In this document: piece by piece, positions 21,747 to 29,751 of the stretch
Layout of the letters: every line of letters starts with the position of its first letter
Numbering within the stretch: the stretch's first letter is position 1
Source of the DNA: Actinomadura roseirufa
GTDB taxonomy: Bacteria; Actinomycetota; Actinomycetes; Streptosporangiales; Streptosporangiaceae
Direction of reading: 5' to 3'
NCBI RefSeq assembly: GCF_900659635.1
Contig: NZ_CAACVB010000069.1
Span: 1-33,490 of the forward strand
DNA: 33,490 bases
Program-made: the position numbers and the translations under genes
Notes under the pieces: generated by a model
What the model was told of the DNA's origin: nothing
The model's input: the letters and a program-made list of their open reading frames with translations, nothing else
The model's database searches: none

Positions 21747-21755
21747 TGTGGAAAA
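21747..21755 (+). promoter_or_regulatory. DnaA-box-like site (one mismatch)
   Basis: TGTGGAAAA is the reverse complement of TTTTCCACA, one base from the DnaA-box consensus. It stands 42 bases from a perfect box in the rhomboid-crgA spacer. Confidence 0.45.
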
Positions 21756-21788
21756 CCTGGGGAAAGTCGCGGTGAGGAATCCCCAGTC

Positions 21789-21797
21789 TGTGGATAA
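21789..21797 (+). promoter_or_regulatory. Perfect DnaA box
   Basis: TGTGGATAA is the exact reverse complement of the consensus TTATCCACA. The surrounding bases (CTTTCGTGGATTC) are also less GC-rich than the background. The true origin is expected outside the window near dnaA, so this pair may titrate DnaA or control crgA. Confidence 0.6.
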
Positions 21798-21876
21798 CTT
21801 TCGTGGATTCGTCCGCCCCGAAAGTGGGTAGCGGCCCCAAGGTGACGCGGCCGGCGGGCGAATCCCCGTCCGGCGG

Positions 21877-22134
21877 TCAGCGCCAGCGGGTCGAGAGCAC
21901 CACGCCGAGGATGATGGCGGTGAAGCCGATCCCCAGGTTCCAGTTGTGCAGGTCGCTCATGAACGGCACGTCGGTGCCGGTGCTCGCCGTCACGTAGAAG
22001 ACCGCGATCCAGGCGAGCCCGATGAGCCAGAGCCCGACCATCGTGGGAACCAGCCAGCGGGGGCTGACCTCGGCGACCTTCGACTTCACGGGGGGCGTGT
22101 AAACAGCCTTCTTGCGCACTTTGGACTTGGCCAC
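21877..22134 (-). CDS. crgA: Cell division protein CrgA (85 aa)
   Basis: A basic N-terminus ('AKSKVRKKAVYTPP') is followed by two transmembrane helices ('WLVPTMVGLWLIGLAWIAVF' and 'LGIGFTAIILGVVLSTRWR'), with 'LHNWNLGIGF' between them. This matches actinobacterial CrgA, a membrane regulator that recruits or restrains septum proteins (FtsZ ring, FtsI, CwsA in mycobacteria). The length is typical and the start is GTG. It is divergent from the DUF881 gene. Confidence 0.95.
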   Translation of the reverse strand: MAKSKVRKKAVYTPPVKSKVAEVSPRWLVPTMVGLWLIGLAWIAVFYVTASTGTDVPFMSDLHNWNLGIGFTAIILGVVLSTRWR

Positions 22135-22201
22135 GGTGGGATCGATCTCCTCGGGCGTCCGGCGGCCGGAGCGCCGGTCCGCGCATGGGTGTTTTGTCGG
22201 T

Positions 22202-22207
22202 TAGCGT
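22202..22207 (+). promoter_or_regulatory. Candidate -10 box for the DUF881 gene
   Basis: TAGCGT ends eight bases before the GTG at 22216, consistent with a leaderless or near-leaderless message. No Shine-Dalgarno sequence is present. Confidence 0.4.
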
Positions 22208-22215
22208 AGTCGCTG

Positions 22216-22971
22216 GTGAGCAGCGTACGGCGTCCGGCTTGGGGAAGCATCATCCCAGCAATCACGCTTCTCGCGGGAACCCTGTTCGCGGCGAGCGCGA
22301 GCACGGCCCGCGGCACGAGCCTGCGCGAGGAGGGCCGCACCCGGATCACCGAGCTGATCACCGCCGAACAGCGCCGTGGCCACCGGGAACGCGGCGAGTA
22401 CCGCCGGCTGCGCCGCGAGGTCGACGCGATCTCCCGCACGGCCGGGCAGCATGACGCGCGTGTCGAGCAGGCGCAGGGCGAGGCGGACGCGCTCGCCGCC
22501 TCCTCCGGCTTCGCCCCCGTCACCGGCGCCGCCGTACGGGTGACTCTGGACGACGCGCCGCTGCCCGAGTCCGGTGCCCTGCCGCGCGGCGTCCGCCCCG
22601 ACGACCTCGTCGTCCACCAGGGCGACGTCCAGGCCGTCGTCAACGCCCTCTGGGCGGGCGGCGCGCGGGCGATGCAGATCATGGACCAGCGGGTGATCTC
22701 GACCAGCGCGGTCCGCTGTGTCGGCAATACGCTGATCCTCCAGGGCGTCGTGTACTCGCCGCCGTTCCGGATCACCGCCGCCGGCGACCCGGCGCGGCTG
22801 CGGGCCGCGCTCGACGCCTCCCCCGAGATCGGGATCTACCGCAAGTACGTCCACGCCTACGGGCTCGGCTACACGGTCCGGCCGGTGGAGCGCGCCACCC
22901 TGCCCGCCTACACCGGGAACGTGACGATGAACCACGCCACGGTCCCGGGCGAGGGCGACACGGGCGGCTAG
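22216..22971 (+). CDS. DUF881 family membrane-anchored protein (251 aa)
   Basis: An N-terminal signal-anchor helix ('IIPAITLLAGTLFAASAS', about 12-29), a coiled-coil stretch (about 38-90, Arg/Glu-rich), then the DUF881 domain with 'GAAVRVTLDDAPLP', 'DDLVVHQGDVQAVVNALWAG', 'GARAMQIMDQRV' and 'LILQGVVYSPPFRI'. It corresponds to Rv0012 and to YlxW/YlxX proteins of Gram-positives. The domain lies outside the membrane and the function is unknown, possibly envelope or division related given its neighbours. Confidence 0.92.
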   Translation: MSSVRRPAWGSIIPAITLLAGTLFAASASTARGTSLREEGRTRITELITAEQRRGHRERGEYRRLRREVDAISRTAGQHDARVEQAQGEADALAASSGFAPVTGAAVRVTLDDAPLPESGALPRGVRPDDLVVHQGDVQAVVNALWAGGARAMQIMDQRVISTSAVRCVGNTLILQGVVYSPPFRITAAGDPARLRAALDASPEIGIYRKYVHAYGLGYTVRPVERATLPAYTGNVTMNHATVPGEGDTGG

Positions 22972-23032
22972 CGGCCCCCGCCGGGGAGACCCGGACCAAC
23001 ATTGGCCGATATGGGACAGAAGGAGACGCGCG

Positions 23033-23662
23033 GTGCGGGTGGTCATCCGGAGCCTCGGCGAGCTGTGCATCACCGCCGGGGCGATCGTGGTGCTGTTCGT
23101 CCTGTACGAGCTCTGGGGGACGGGCCAGTACACCCGGGCGCAGCAGGACCGGCTCGGCGACGAGCTGATGCGCGACTGGCGGGCGCCCAAGGTGACCACC
23201 GAGAAGGTGAGCCTCGGCAAGGGCCTGGCGATGATCCGCATCCCCCGGTTCGGCGCGAAGTACCATTTCGTCGTCATCGAGGGCGTCGACCGCGCCGACC
23301 TGCGCAAGGGCCCCGGCCACTACCCGGGCAGCGCGCTGCCGGGGGAGGTCGGCAACTTCGTGGTGTCCGGCCACCGCACGACGTACTCCGCCCCGTTCAA
23401 CCGGCTCGGCGAACTGCGGCTCGGGGATCGGATCCTCATCGACACCCGCGACGAGCAGTACGTCTACAAGATCACCGACCGCCGGATCGTCAGGCCGTCG
23501 GCGGTCGAGGTGACCGCGCCCGTCCCGTTCCACCCCGGGCGGCGGCCGCGGGAGCGGATGATCACACTCACCACCTGCCACCCGAAGTACTCCGCCGCCC
23601 AACGCATGATCATTTTCGGGGAGCTGACCGAACGGCTTCCCCGCGCCGCCGCCGGAAAGTAG
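23033..23662 (+). CDS. Class E sortase (209 aa)
   Basis: A signal-anchor helix (residues 8-27) precedes a sortase beta-barrel. The catalytic His is in 'VVSGHRTTYSAPF', the Cys in 'ITLTTCHPKYSAAQRMI', and an Arg follows the Cys region. It attaches surface proteins with LAxTG-type signals to peptidoglycan (class E, typical of high-GC actinomycetes). The GTG at 23033 has AAGGAG seven bases upstream. It is co-directional with the small membrane protein and glutaminase genes that follow. Confidence 0.92.
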   Translation: MRVVIRSLGELCITAGAIVVLFVLYELWGTGQYTRAQQDRLGDELMRDWRAPKVTTEKVSLGKGLAMIRIPRFGAKYHFVVIEGVDRADLRKGPGHYPGSALPGEVGNFVVSGHRTTYSAPFNRLGELRLGDRILIDTRDEQYVYKITDRRIVRPSAVEVTAPVPFHPGRRPRERMITLTTCHPKYSAAQRMIIFGELTERLPRAAAGK

Positions 23663-23671
23663 GAGGCCACC

Positions 23672-23857
23672 GTGTACGCCTGGATCTGGCGCCGCCTGCC
23701 GGGAACGTGGCAGGTCAAGACAGCGGTCGCGGCCGTCCTCCTCATCGTGGCCGGCCTCCTGCTGTGGTACGTCGTGTTCCCCTGGCTCGACCCCAGGCTG
23801 CAGTTCGACCACGGCGTCGTCGACGGCACGCCGTCCACCCCGGCGAGGCCCGGCTGA
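23672..23857 (+). CDS. Small conserved membrane protein (61 aa)
   Basis: One strongly hydrophobic segment ('AAVLLIVAGLLLWYVVFPWL', about 20-39) follows 'MYAWIWRRLPGTW', and a short polar tail ends the protein. I recall such small proteins between the sortase and glutaminase genes in Streptomyces-like genomes, without known function. It has AGGAGG six bases before its GTG. Its TGA overlaps the next ATG (TGATG), so translation is coupled. Confidence 0.8.
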   Translation: MYAWIWRRLPGTWQVKTAVAAVLLIVAGLLLWYVVFPWLDPRLQFDHGVVDGTPSTPARPG

Positions 23858-24438
23858 TGCGCGTCCTGGTCGTGGACAACCACGACAGCTTCGTCTTCAA
23901 CATCGTCCAGTACCTGCGCGAGCTCGGCGCCGACTGCGTGGTCAAGGACCGCTCCGACGTCACCGTGCGGGACGCCTCGTCCGCGGGCGGCGTGCTGCTC
24001 AGCCCGGGTCCCGGGCATCCCGCCGGTTCCGGCGTCTGCCTCGACCTCGTCGCCGACGCCGAACGCCGCGCGGTGCCCCTGCTCGGCGTCTGCCTCGGCC
24101 ACCAGATCATCGGCCACGTCCACGGGGCCGTGGTGTCCCGGGCGCCACAGATCGTCCACGGGTACACCAGCCCCATCCGGCACGACGGCACGGGCGTGTT
24201 CCGCGGCCTGCCGGACCCCTTCCCCGCGACGCGCTACCACTCGCTCGCCGTGGAGCCCGCCACCGTCCCCGGCGGCGCCCTGGAGATCTCCGCCCGGACC
24301 CCGGACGGCGTCGTCATGGGCCTGCGGCACCGGACCCTGCCGATCGAGGGAGTGCAGTTCCACCCCGAGTCCATCCTCTCGATGGGTGGTCATCACCTGC
24401 TGTCGAACTGGCTGGAGATGTGCGCGGCTACCGTGTGA
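23857..24438 (+). CDS. pabA: Class I glutamine amidotransferase, anthranilate/aminodeoxychorismate synthase component II (193 aa)
   Basis: A complete glutaminase domain. 'VDNHDSFVFNIVQYL' is the start, 'LLSPGPGHP' the oxyanion strand, 'LGVCLGHQII' holds the nucleophile Cys, and 'GVQFHPESI' holds the His-Glu pair. It releases ammonia from glutamine for a chorismate-using partner, making either 4-amino-4-deoxychorismate (folate) or anthranilate (tryptophan). The orthologous position in M. tuberculosis is labelled trpG. The partner subunit is not in this window, so pabA is an informed choice only. Confidence 0.88.
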   Translation: MRVLVVDNHDSFVFNIVQYLRELGADCVVKDRSDVTVRDASSAGGVLLSPGPGHPAGSGVCLDLVADAERRAVPLLGVCLGHQIIGHVHGAVVSRAPQIVHGYTSPIRHDGTGVFRGLPDPFPATRYHSLAVEPATVPGGALEISARTPDGVVMGLRHRTLPIEGVQFHPESILSMGGHHLLSNWLEMCAATV

Positions 24439-24550
24439 CCTGCGTATTCGCCGTGGGAGCGTGACATCGGCGAGCCGTTCGCCGCCCCGCTTGGGAAAAA
24501 AATCCGTTGAAATCCGTAACGTCCCCCCATCTCCGGACGAAGACCATATC

Positions 24551-24592
24551 GAGGGCTTCCGCCATTGCCCCCGAGTGGCGGAAGCCCTCTTT
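24551..24592. terminator. Strong rho-independent terminator after the glutaminase gene
   Basis: GAGGGCTTCCGCCA (24551-24564) pairs perfectly with TGGCGGAAGCCCTC (24576-24589) over 14 bp with an 11-base loop, followed by TTT. It closes the 22.2-24.4 kb operon. Confidence 0.9.
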
Positions 24593-24702
24593 GCCGTCCT
24601 CGTCCAGGAGCGCCCCCGGACCACGACGCGGATCCGCGGGTGGACGGACCAAGAACTTCCGCCTCCCTGACAACGCGCGGACGGCATCGGTGTCTCTCTA
24701 GG

Positions 24703-25257
24703 GTGATCGAAATACTCTCCAGCGGCCGGGCGAGCCCGGCCGCCGCCGCATCCGGCGAGGCGGGCGACGGTTCGTTCGACGAGCTGTTCAAGGCGCACTA
24801 CCACTCGCTGGTGCGCCTGGCCGGTCTCCTCGGCGCCGATGATCCCGAGGACATCGCGCAGGACGCCTTCGCCCGGTTCTACCGGAAGCGGCGAAAGCTC
24901 CGCGACGGCACCGCGGCCCTCGCCTACCTGCGCTCCATCGTGTTCAACCTGACCCGCAACCGGCACCGGCACCTGCGCGTCGTCCGGTCGCGCCTGACGG
25001 CCGAGCGCAGGCGCCAGGTGCAGGAGCTCCACGACCCCGCCGAGACCGCCCTCATGGCGCACGAGGAGCATCGCGCGCTTCTGGCGGCGCTGGACCGGCT
25101 GCCGCGCCGCCAGCGCGAGGTACTGGTCCTGCGCTACTGGCTGGAGCTGTCCGAGGTCGAAATCTCCCAAGCCCTGCAGATCTCGGTCGGAACCGTCAAG
25201 TCCCACGCCCACCGAGGCGTCGCAGCACTCCAGGCAGCACTGAAGGAGGAGACATGA
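24703..25257 (+). CDS. ECF RNA polymerase sigma factor, SigE-like (184 aa)
   Basis: Region 2 spans about 20-90 ('FDELFKAHYHSLVRLAGLL', 'DIAQDAFARFYRK', 'YLRSIVFNLTRNRHR') and region 4 about 120-180 ('LDRLPRRQREVLVLRYW', 'SEVEISQALQISVGTVKSHA'). It directs polymerase to an alternative promoter. The GTG at 24703 (VIEILSSGR) is the first start that does not run into the terminator region. The frame stays open to 24565. The stop overlaps the start of the next gene (ATGA), so the pair is coupled. Confidence 0.9.
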   Translation: MIEILSSGRASPAAAASGEAGDGSFDELFKAHYHSLVRLAGLLGADDPEDIAQDAFARFYRKRRKLRDGTAALAYLRSIVFNLTRNRHRHLRVVRSRLTAERRRQVQELHDPAETALMAHEEHRALLAALDRLPRRQREVLVLRYWLELSEVEISQALQISVGTVKSHAHRGVAALQAALKEET

Positions 25258-26375
25258 ACTCCATGGAAGACCGGCTGCTCGCGGCCCTCGACCACAAGGC
25301 CGCGACGTTCACCGCCGACCCCGAGGCCAGAGATCACGTCCGGCGGCGCGTCCGGCGCACCCGCACGCGGAACACCGTCGGCGTCGCCGCCGCCGTCGTG
25401 GTGGCCGGCGCCGCGGTCACGACGGGCGTGCTCGCCCTGCCCGGCCTCGACGACGGAGCCGGCCGCGGTCACGCACTGGCACAGTCGGCCGGCTCGCCCA
25501 CGCACGACCCGGCGTCCTGGATCAGGCTGCACCCGCCCGCCGGCAAGGTCGCGCGCACAACGCCCCTCGGCAAGGAGGGACCCATGACGGATGTGTGGTT
25601 CTCCGCCGTCGAGGGACGGCGAGCGCTCTGCTGGACCTGGTCCCCTGCTCCTGCGTCCGGGTTGCAGGGCTCATGCTCGTCGTCCGACACGCGGCCGTTC
25701 GAGCGCGAGTTCCAAGTCACGGCGGCGACCGGCTTCGACGGGTCGGTGTCCATCGGTCTCGCCGAGGATCGCGCGCGGTCGGTGACGGCCGTGCTGGCGG
25801 ACGGGACGCGGCGGCCCGGCTCGCTGCTGAGGGCGGAGGGCTTCCCGTCCAAGGTCTGGCAGGTGGGCGCACCCGGCAAGGTCTCCATCACGGCCGTCGA
25901 GCTCGCGGACGCCCACGGAACGGTGATCAGGCAGCTCAACAAGACCCGGATCCCGGCCGGCCCCCAATGCTCCGACCAGAAGCGGCCGTCCGCCGGCGCG
26001 GTGCTACTGACGGGGGGTGCCCCGCGGATCTCGGCGACCTGGGCCGGGGGATGCCTGAACTTCTGGTCCGGCGACCGGACGAGGGGAATCGGGGACCTCA
26101 GGCCCGGCGGCTCCCTCACCAAGGCCGCCCAGGACGGCGGATCATGGTGGAACGACGGCCCATGGTGGTACGGGATCACCGGCGCCGCCACCGCGCGCGT
26201 CGAGATCCAGTTCCCCGGCGGCCGCCGCGAGGCGGCCATGAAGACGCCGGACTGGAAGAACGAACAGGTCAAGCTCTTCGTGGGCACCCTCCCGCAAGGA
26301 CAGGCCGCACGGGGCCTCACGGCGATCGGCTACGACTCCGGCGGCAAGATCCTCTGGCGTAGGACGATGCCCTGA
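25254..26375 (+). CDS. Membrane-anchored partner of the ECF sigma factor, unknown function (373 aa)
   Basis: A 40-residue Arg-rich cytoplasmic part ('EARDHVRRRVRRTRTRN'), one transmembrane helix (about 42-63) and a 300-residue extracytoplasmic part with several Cys ('RRALCWTWSP', 'LQGSCSSSD', 'AGGCLNFWSG') and Trp-rich turns ('SWWNDGPWWYG'). No zinc-binding anti-sigma motif (HxxxCxxC) is visible. By position and coupling (ATGA overlap, GGAGG upstream) it is probably the cognate membrane regulator, but anti-sigma activity is an inference. Confidence 0.75.
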   Translation: MNSMEDRLLAALDHKAATFTADPEARDHVRRRVRRTRTRNTVGVAAAVVVAGAAVTTGVLALPGLDDGAGRGHALAQSAGSPTHDPASWIRLHPPAGKVARTTPLGKEGPMTDVWFSAVEGRRALCWTWSPAPASGLQGSCSSSDTRPFEREFQVTAATGFDGSVSIGLAEDRARSVTAVLADGTRRPGSLLRAEGFPSKVWQVGAPGKVSITAVELADAHGTVIRQLNKTRIPAGPQCSDQKRPSAGAVLLTGGAPRISATWAGGCLNFWSGDRTRGIGDLRPGGSLTKAAQDGGSWWNDGPWWYGITGAATARVEIQFPGGRREAAMKTPDWKNEQVKLFVGTLPQGQAARGLTAIGYDSGGKILWRRTMP

Positions 26376-26428
26376 GCGGCCCTCACAGGGCGCATCGGCT
26401 AGTGGAGTGAGTGTTTCCACCCCTGGAC

Positions 26429-26458
26429 GGGGGTCTGAGGGGCGCCCCTCAGACCCCC
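26429..26458. terminator. 30-bp perfect palindrome, bidirectional terminator
   Basis: Fifteen bases (starting GGGGGTCTGAGGGGC) are followed directly by their exact reverse complement, with no loop bases. It sits between the convergent ends of the sigma-partner gene (26375) and pknB (26475). Confidence 0.8.
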
Positions 26459-26474
26459 TGGGAGGACACCGGCC

Positions 26475-28271
26475 TCACTGCCCCGGGGTCGGGAAGTCGG
26501 TCGGGAACGTCGGGCCGGTGGACGGCGGGGGCGACGGCTTCTGGGCGACGAAGATGGTCACGCTGTCGCCGGGGGCGACCGTCGCGTCCGGGGTGGGCGT
26601 CTGGTCGTAGACGAGGCCCGGGGAGACCATCTTGTCGGCCGGCGGGGTACCGAGTTCGACATTGCACTTCAGGCCGAGTGAGATCAGTTTGCCGCAGGCG
26701 GCGCGCTGGCTGCTGTTGAACATGTTCGGCACCTTGAGGTTGGCGGGGCCGTTCGACACCACGACGGTGACGGTGGTCTTCTTGGCCCGCTTCTCCCCGC
26801 CGGGCGGGTCGGTGCTGATGACGCTGAGCCGCGGAACGCTGTCGCTCGTCTCGACACGCTTCTCGACCTCGAAGCCCTTGTCCTCGAGGAGGCTCTTGGC
26901 GGCCCCGTAGGGCTTGCCGGTGACGTCCGGAACGGTGATCAACGCCGGCGGCTTCTTGCCCTTGGAGACCGTGAGGACGACGGTGCCGCCCTTGGCGACG
27001 TTGGCGCCGGGCCGGGGGTCGGAGGAGATGACGGTCCCGGCCTTGGCCTGGTCGTCGTACTCGCTCTTGGGCTCGCCGACCTTCAGGCCGAGGGCGGTGA
27101 GCTGCGTGGTGGCCTGCTCGGCGGTCACGCCGACGATGCTGTCGGGGATCGTGATGGGCTTCGGCTTGCCGTCGCCGCCGGACATCAGGAACCCGATGAC
27201 GGCGGCGGCGCCGATGAAGGCGACGGCGAGACCGACCCACAACGCGGCCTTCTTACCGTTCCCGCCGCGTTCGAGCGGCTGCTCGTCGTAGTGGACGGGC
27301 GGCAGGTCGTAGCCGGTGCCCGGGTGATGCTGCGCCTGGGTGTGCGGAGGGCCCTGGTAGGCGCCCATCACCTGGGTGCCCTGCGGGTGCGCGCCCATCA
27401 GCATGGTGGACGCGGCGGTGGAGGCGACCGGGTGGCCCTGCAGGACGCGCTGGATCTCCTGCCGGAACTCCGTCGCGTTCTGGTAGCGGTGGTCGGCGTC
27501 CTTGGCCATGGCCTTCAGGACGATGGCGTCCGCCCACTGCGGGATCTCGTGGTCCACGTGGGAGGGCGGGACCGGCTCCTCGCGGACGTGCTGGTAGGCG
27601 ATCGCGACGGGCGAGTCGCCGGTGAAGGGCGGCCTGCCGGTGAGGAGCTCGTACAGGACGCATCCGGTGGAGTAGATGTCGCTGCGGGCGTCGACGCGCT
27701 CGCCCCGCGCCTGCTCCGGCGACAGGTACTGGGCGGTGCCGATCACCTGCGCGGTCTGCGTCATCGTGGCGGCGGAGTCGGCCATGGCGCGGGCGATGCC
27801 GAAGTCCATGACCTTGACCTCGTGCGCGCGGGTCATCATCACGTTGGCCGGCTTGATGTCGCGGTGGACGATTCCGCCGCGGTGGCTGTAGTCCAGCGCG
27901 CGCAGGATGCCGTCGGTGATCTCCAGCGCCTTGTCCGGCAGCAGGGCGCGGTTCTCCCTGAGCAGGTCGCGCAGGGTGCTGCCCTCCACGTACTCCATGA
28001 CGATGTACGGGATGGAGGTGTCGCCGATCATGTCCTCGCCGGTGTCGTACACGGCGATGACGGAGGGGTGGTTCAGCGAGGCGGCCGACTGGGCCTCGCG
28101 GCGGAACCGCGCCTGGAACGTGGGGTCGCGGGCCAGGTCGGAGCGCAGCGTCTTGATCGCGACCACGCGTTCGAGGCGCAGGTCACGGGCACGGTAGACC
28201 TCGGCCATGCCGCCTCGCCCGATCACCGTGTCGAGCTCGTAGCGGCCGCCGAGCAGCCGAGGTTGACTCAT
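26475..28271 (-). CDS. pknB: Serine/threonine protein kinase PknB with PASTA repeats (598 aa)
   Basis: The kinase domain (about 10-275) has 'IGRGGMAEVYRARD', 'VVAIKTL' (ATP Lys), 'HRDIKPANV', 'DFGIA' and the activation-loop threonines 'TMTQTAQVIGTAQYLSPEQ'. A juxtamembrane linker and one transmembrane helix (about 345-365) lead to three extracellular PASTA repeats ('IPDSIVGVTAEQA', 'VPDVTGKPYGAAK', 'VPNMFNSSQRAACG') and a Pro-rich end. It senses muropeptides/lipid II and controls cell wall growth and division. M. tuberculosis PknB has four PASTA units as I recall. Only three are seen here. The ATG is preceded by GAGGGAAA. It starts 22 bases after pknA. Confidence 0.96.
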   Translation of the reverse strand: MSQPRLLGGRYELDTVIGRGGMAEVYRARDLRLERVVAIKTLRSDLARDPTFQARFRREAQSAASLNHPSVIAVYDTGEDMIGDTSIPYIVMEYVEGSTLRDLLRENRALLPDKALEITDGILRALDYSHRGGIVHRDIKPANVMMTRAHEVKVMDFGIARAMADSAATMTQTAQVIGTAQYLSPEQARGERVDARSDIYSTGCVLYELLTGRPPFTGDSPVAIAYQHVREEPVPPSHVDHEIPQWADAIVLKAMAKDADHRYQNATEFRQEIQRVLQGHPVASTAASTMLMGAHPQGTQVMGAYQGPPHTQAQHHPGTGYDLPPVHYDEQPLERGGNGKKAALWVGLAVAFIGAAAVIGFLMSGGDGKPKPITIPDSIVGVTAEQATTQLTALGLKVGEPKSEYDDQAKAGTVISSDPRPGANVAKGGTVVLTVSKGKKPPALITVPDVTGKPYGAAKSLLEDKGFEVEKRVETSDSVPRLSVISTDPPGGEKRAKKTTVTVVVSNGPANLKVPNMFNSSQRAACGKLISLGLKCNVELGTPPADKMVSPGLVYDQTPTPDATVAPGDSVTIFVAQKPSPPPSTGPTFPTDFPTPGQ

Positions 28272-28293
28272 ATGTGCACTTTCCCTCGTACCT

Positions 28294-29751
28294 CTACACC
28301 TTGTCCTCCGAACCTAGCTCCCCGCTCTGCGTGGGCGCGGGATCCGGGCTCGGAGTTGACGGAGTCGTGGTGCTCGTCGCCGTTTGCGGCGCCGGTCCCA
28401 GGGCGTTGGGAGTCGTCCGGGACCTGTTGATCATTGGCTTCTTCGCGGGGGACGTCCTACCGGTCCCCGGCGTTGACGGACGGACCCGGTGCGTCCGGTG
28501 CCGTTTCCTGGCGGTCGGTCCCGGGCTGCGGTGCTTACGGGCGGACGGTGTGCCGGGACGGCCGGACGGTGTCTCGTCGGTGTCGCCTCCGGCGGGGCTC
28601 GTGGCCGGGGAGCGGGGCGTGTCCGGCCCGTCCCGTCCTCCTACGGACGCCAGGCCCTTCCACAGTGAGCCTATGACGAGGACGCCGACGAGCAGGATGC
28701 CGGCGGCGACCGAGGTGTAGGTCCTCGTGGATCGCCGCGGTGCCCTGCGCCGTCCCGGGCGCCGTTGCCCGGGTTCCGTCCCGCTCGTGAGGTTATCCGT
28801 CCCTCCGCCGCCGTCAAAACCCGGCAAAGCAGACGTCTGGTCGGCGGGCCGTCCGGAGAGCGGCGGCTGCGCGGCGGCCGACACGGCGTGCAGCGGGGCG
28901 GTCGCCACCGAGACCGGGCGGGGCGAGCGGCCGGTGCTCAGCGCCGCGCGGATCTCCAGCGCGAGGTCGGCGACGGCGTCGGCGCTCGCCGGCCGGTCCC
29001 GCGGCGCCTTCGCCAGCATGCGCATGATCAGCTCGCGGGCCTCGGCGGGCACCCGCGTGGGCAGCTCCGGCGGCGCGTCCCGGACGTGCTTGAGGGCGAT
29101 CTCCACCGGCGTCCGGCCGTCGAACGGCGGCGCGCCGGTCAGGCACTCGTAGGCCACCACGCCGAGCGAGTACAGGTCGGCGGACGGGCTGATCTCCTGC
29201 CCGGACGCCTGCTCCGGCGAGATGTAGTGCGCCGTCCCCATGACCATGCCGGTCGCGGTCTGCGAGGGCGCCGCCAGCCGCCGGGCGATCCCGAAGTCGG
29301 TGATCTTGAGGGTGCCGTCCGCGGACACCATGAGGTTCGGGGGCTTGACGTCGCGGTGCACGATGCCCGCCCGGTGCGCCACCGTCAGCGCCCGGCCCGC
29401 CTGCACCATCAGGTCGAGGACGGCCTCGATCGGCAGGCCCCCGTCGCGGCCGAGGATCTCGTCGAGCGGCTCGCCCGGGACGAGCTCCATCACCAGGAAC
29501 GCGCGGCCGTCCTGCTCGCCGAAGTCGTAGGCCCGCGCGATGCCCGGGTGGTCCAGCTCGGCGGCGAACCGCGCCTCGGACTCGAACCGGCCGCGGGCCG
29601 TCGCGTCCGAGTCCCACTCCAGCCGCAGCAGCTTCACCGCGACCTGCCGGCCCAGGGTGTCGTCGGTGGCGCGCCAGACCTCGCCCATCCCACCGGTCGC
29701 CAGCCGCTCCAGCAGCCGGTACCGGTGGTGCAGGACGAGGCCCGGGGTCAC
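28294..29751 (-). CDS. pknA: Serine/threonine protein kinase PknA-like (485 aa)
   Basis: The kinase domain is residues 1-270: 'LATGGMGEVWRATDD', 'VAVKLLRLEW', 'IVHRDVKPPNLMV', 'ITDFGIARRL', 'MGTAHYISPEQAS'. One transmembrane helix lies near 365-382 ('SVAAGILLVGVLVIGSLW'), followed by a ~100-residue Ser/Thr/Pro/Arg-rich outer tail without PASTA repeats. It works with PknB on cell shape and wall synthesis. The GTG start overlaps the TGA of pbpA (GTGA at 29748-29751), so it is coupled. Confidence 0.93.
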   Translation of the reverse strand: MTPGLVLHHRYRLLERLATGGMGEVWRATDDTLGRQVAVKLLRLEWDSDATARGRFESEARFAAELDHPGIARAYDFGEQDGRAFLVMELVPGEPLDEILGRDGGLPIEAVLDLMVQAGRALTVAHRAGIVHRDVKPPNLMVSADGTLKITDFGIARRLAAPSQTATGMVMGTAHYISPEQASGQEISPSADLYSLGVVAYECLTGAPPFDGRTPVEIALKHVRDAPPELPTRVPAEARELIMRMLAKAPRDRPASADAVADLALEIRAALSTGRSPRPVSVATAPLHAVSAAAQPPLSGRPADQTSALPGFDGGGGTDNLTSGTEPGQRRPGRRRAPRRSTRTYTSVAAGILLVGVLVIGSLWKGLASVGGRDGPDTPRSPATSPAGGDTDETPSGRPGTPSARKHRSPGPTARKRHRTHRVRPSTPGTGRTSPAKKPMINRSRTTPNALGPAPQTATSTTTPSTPSPDPAPTQSGELGSEDKV

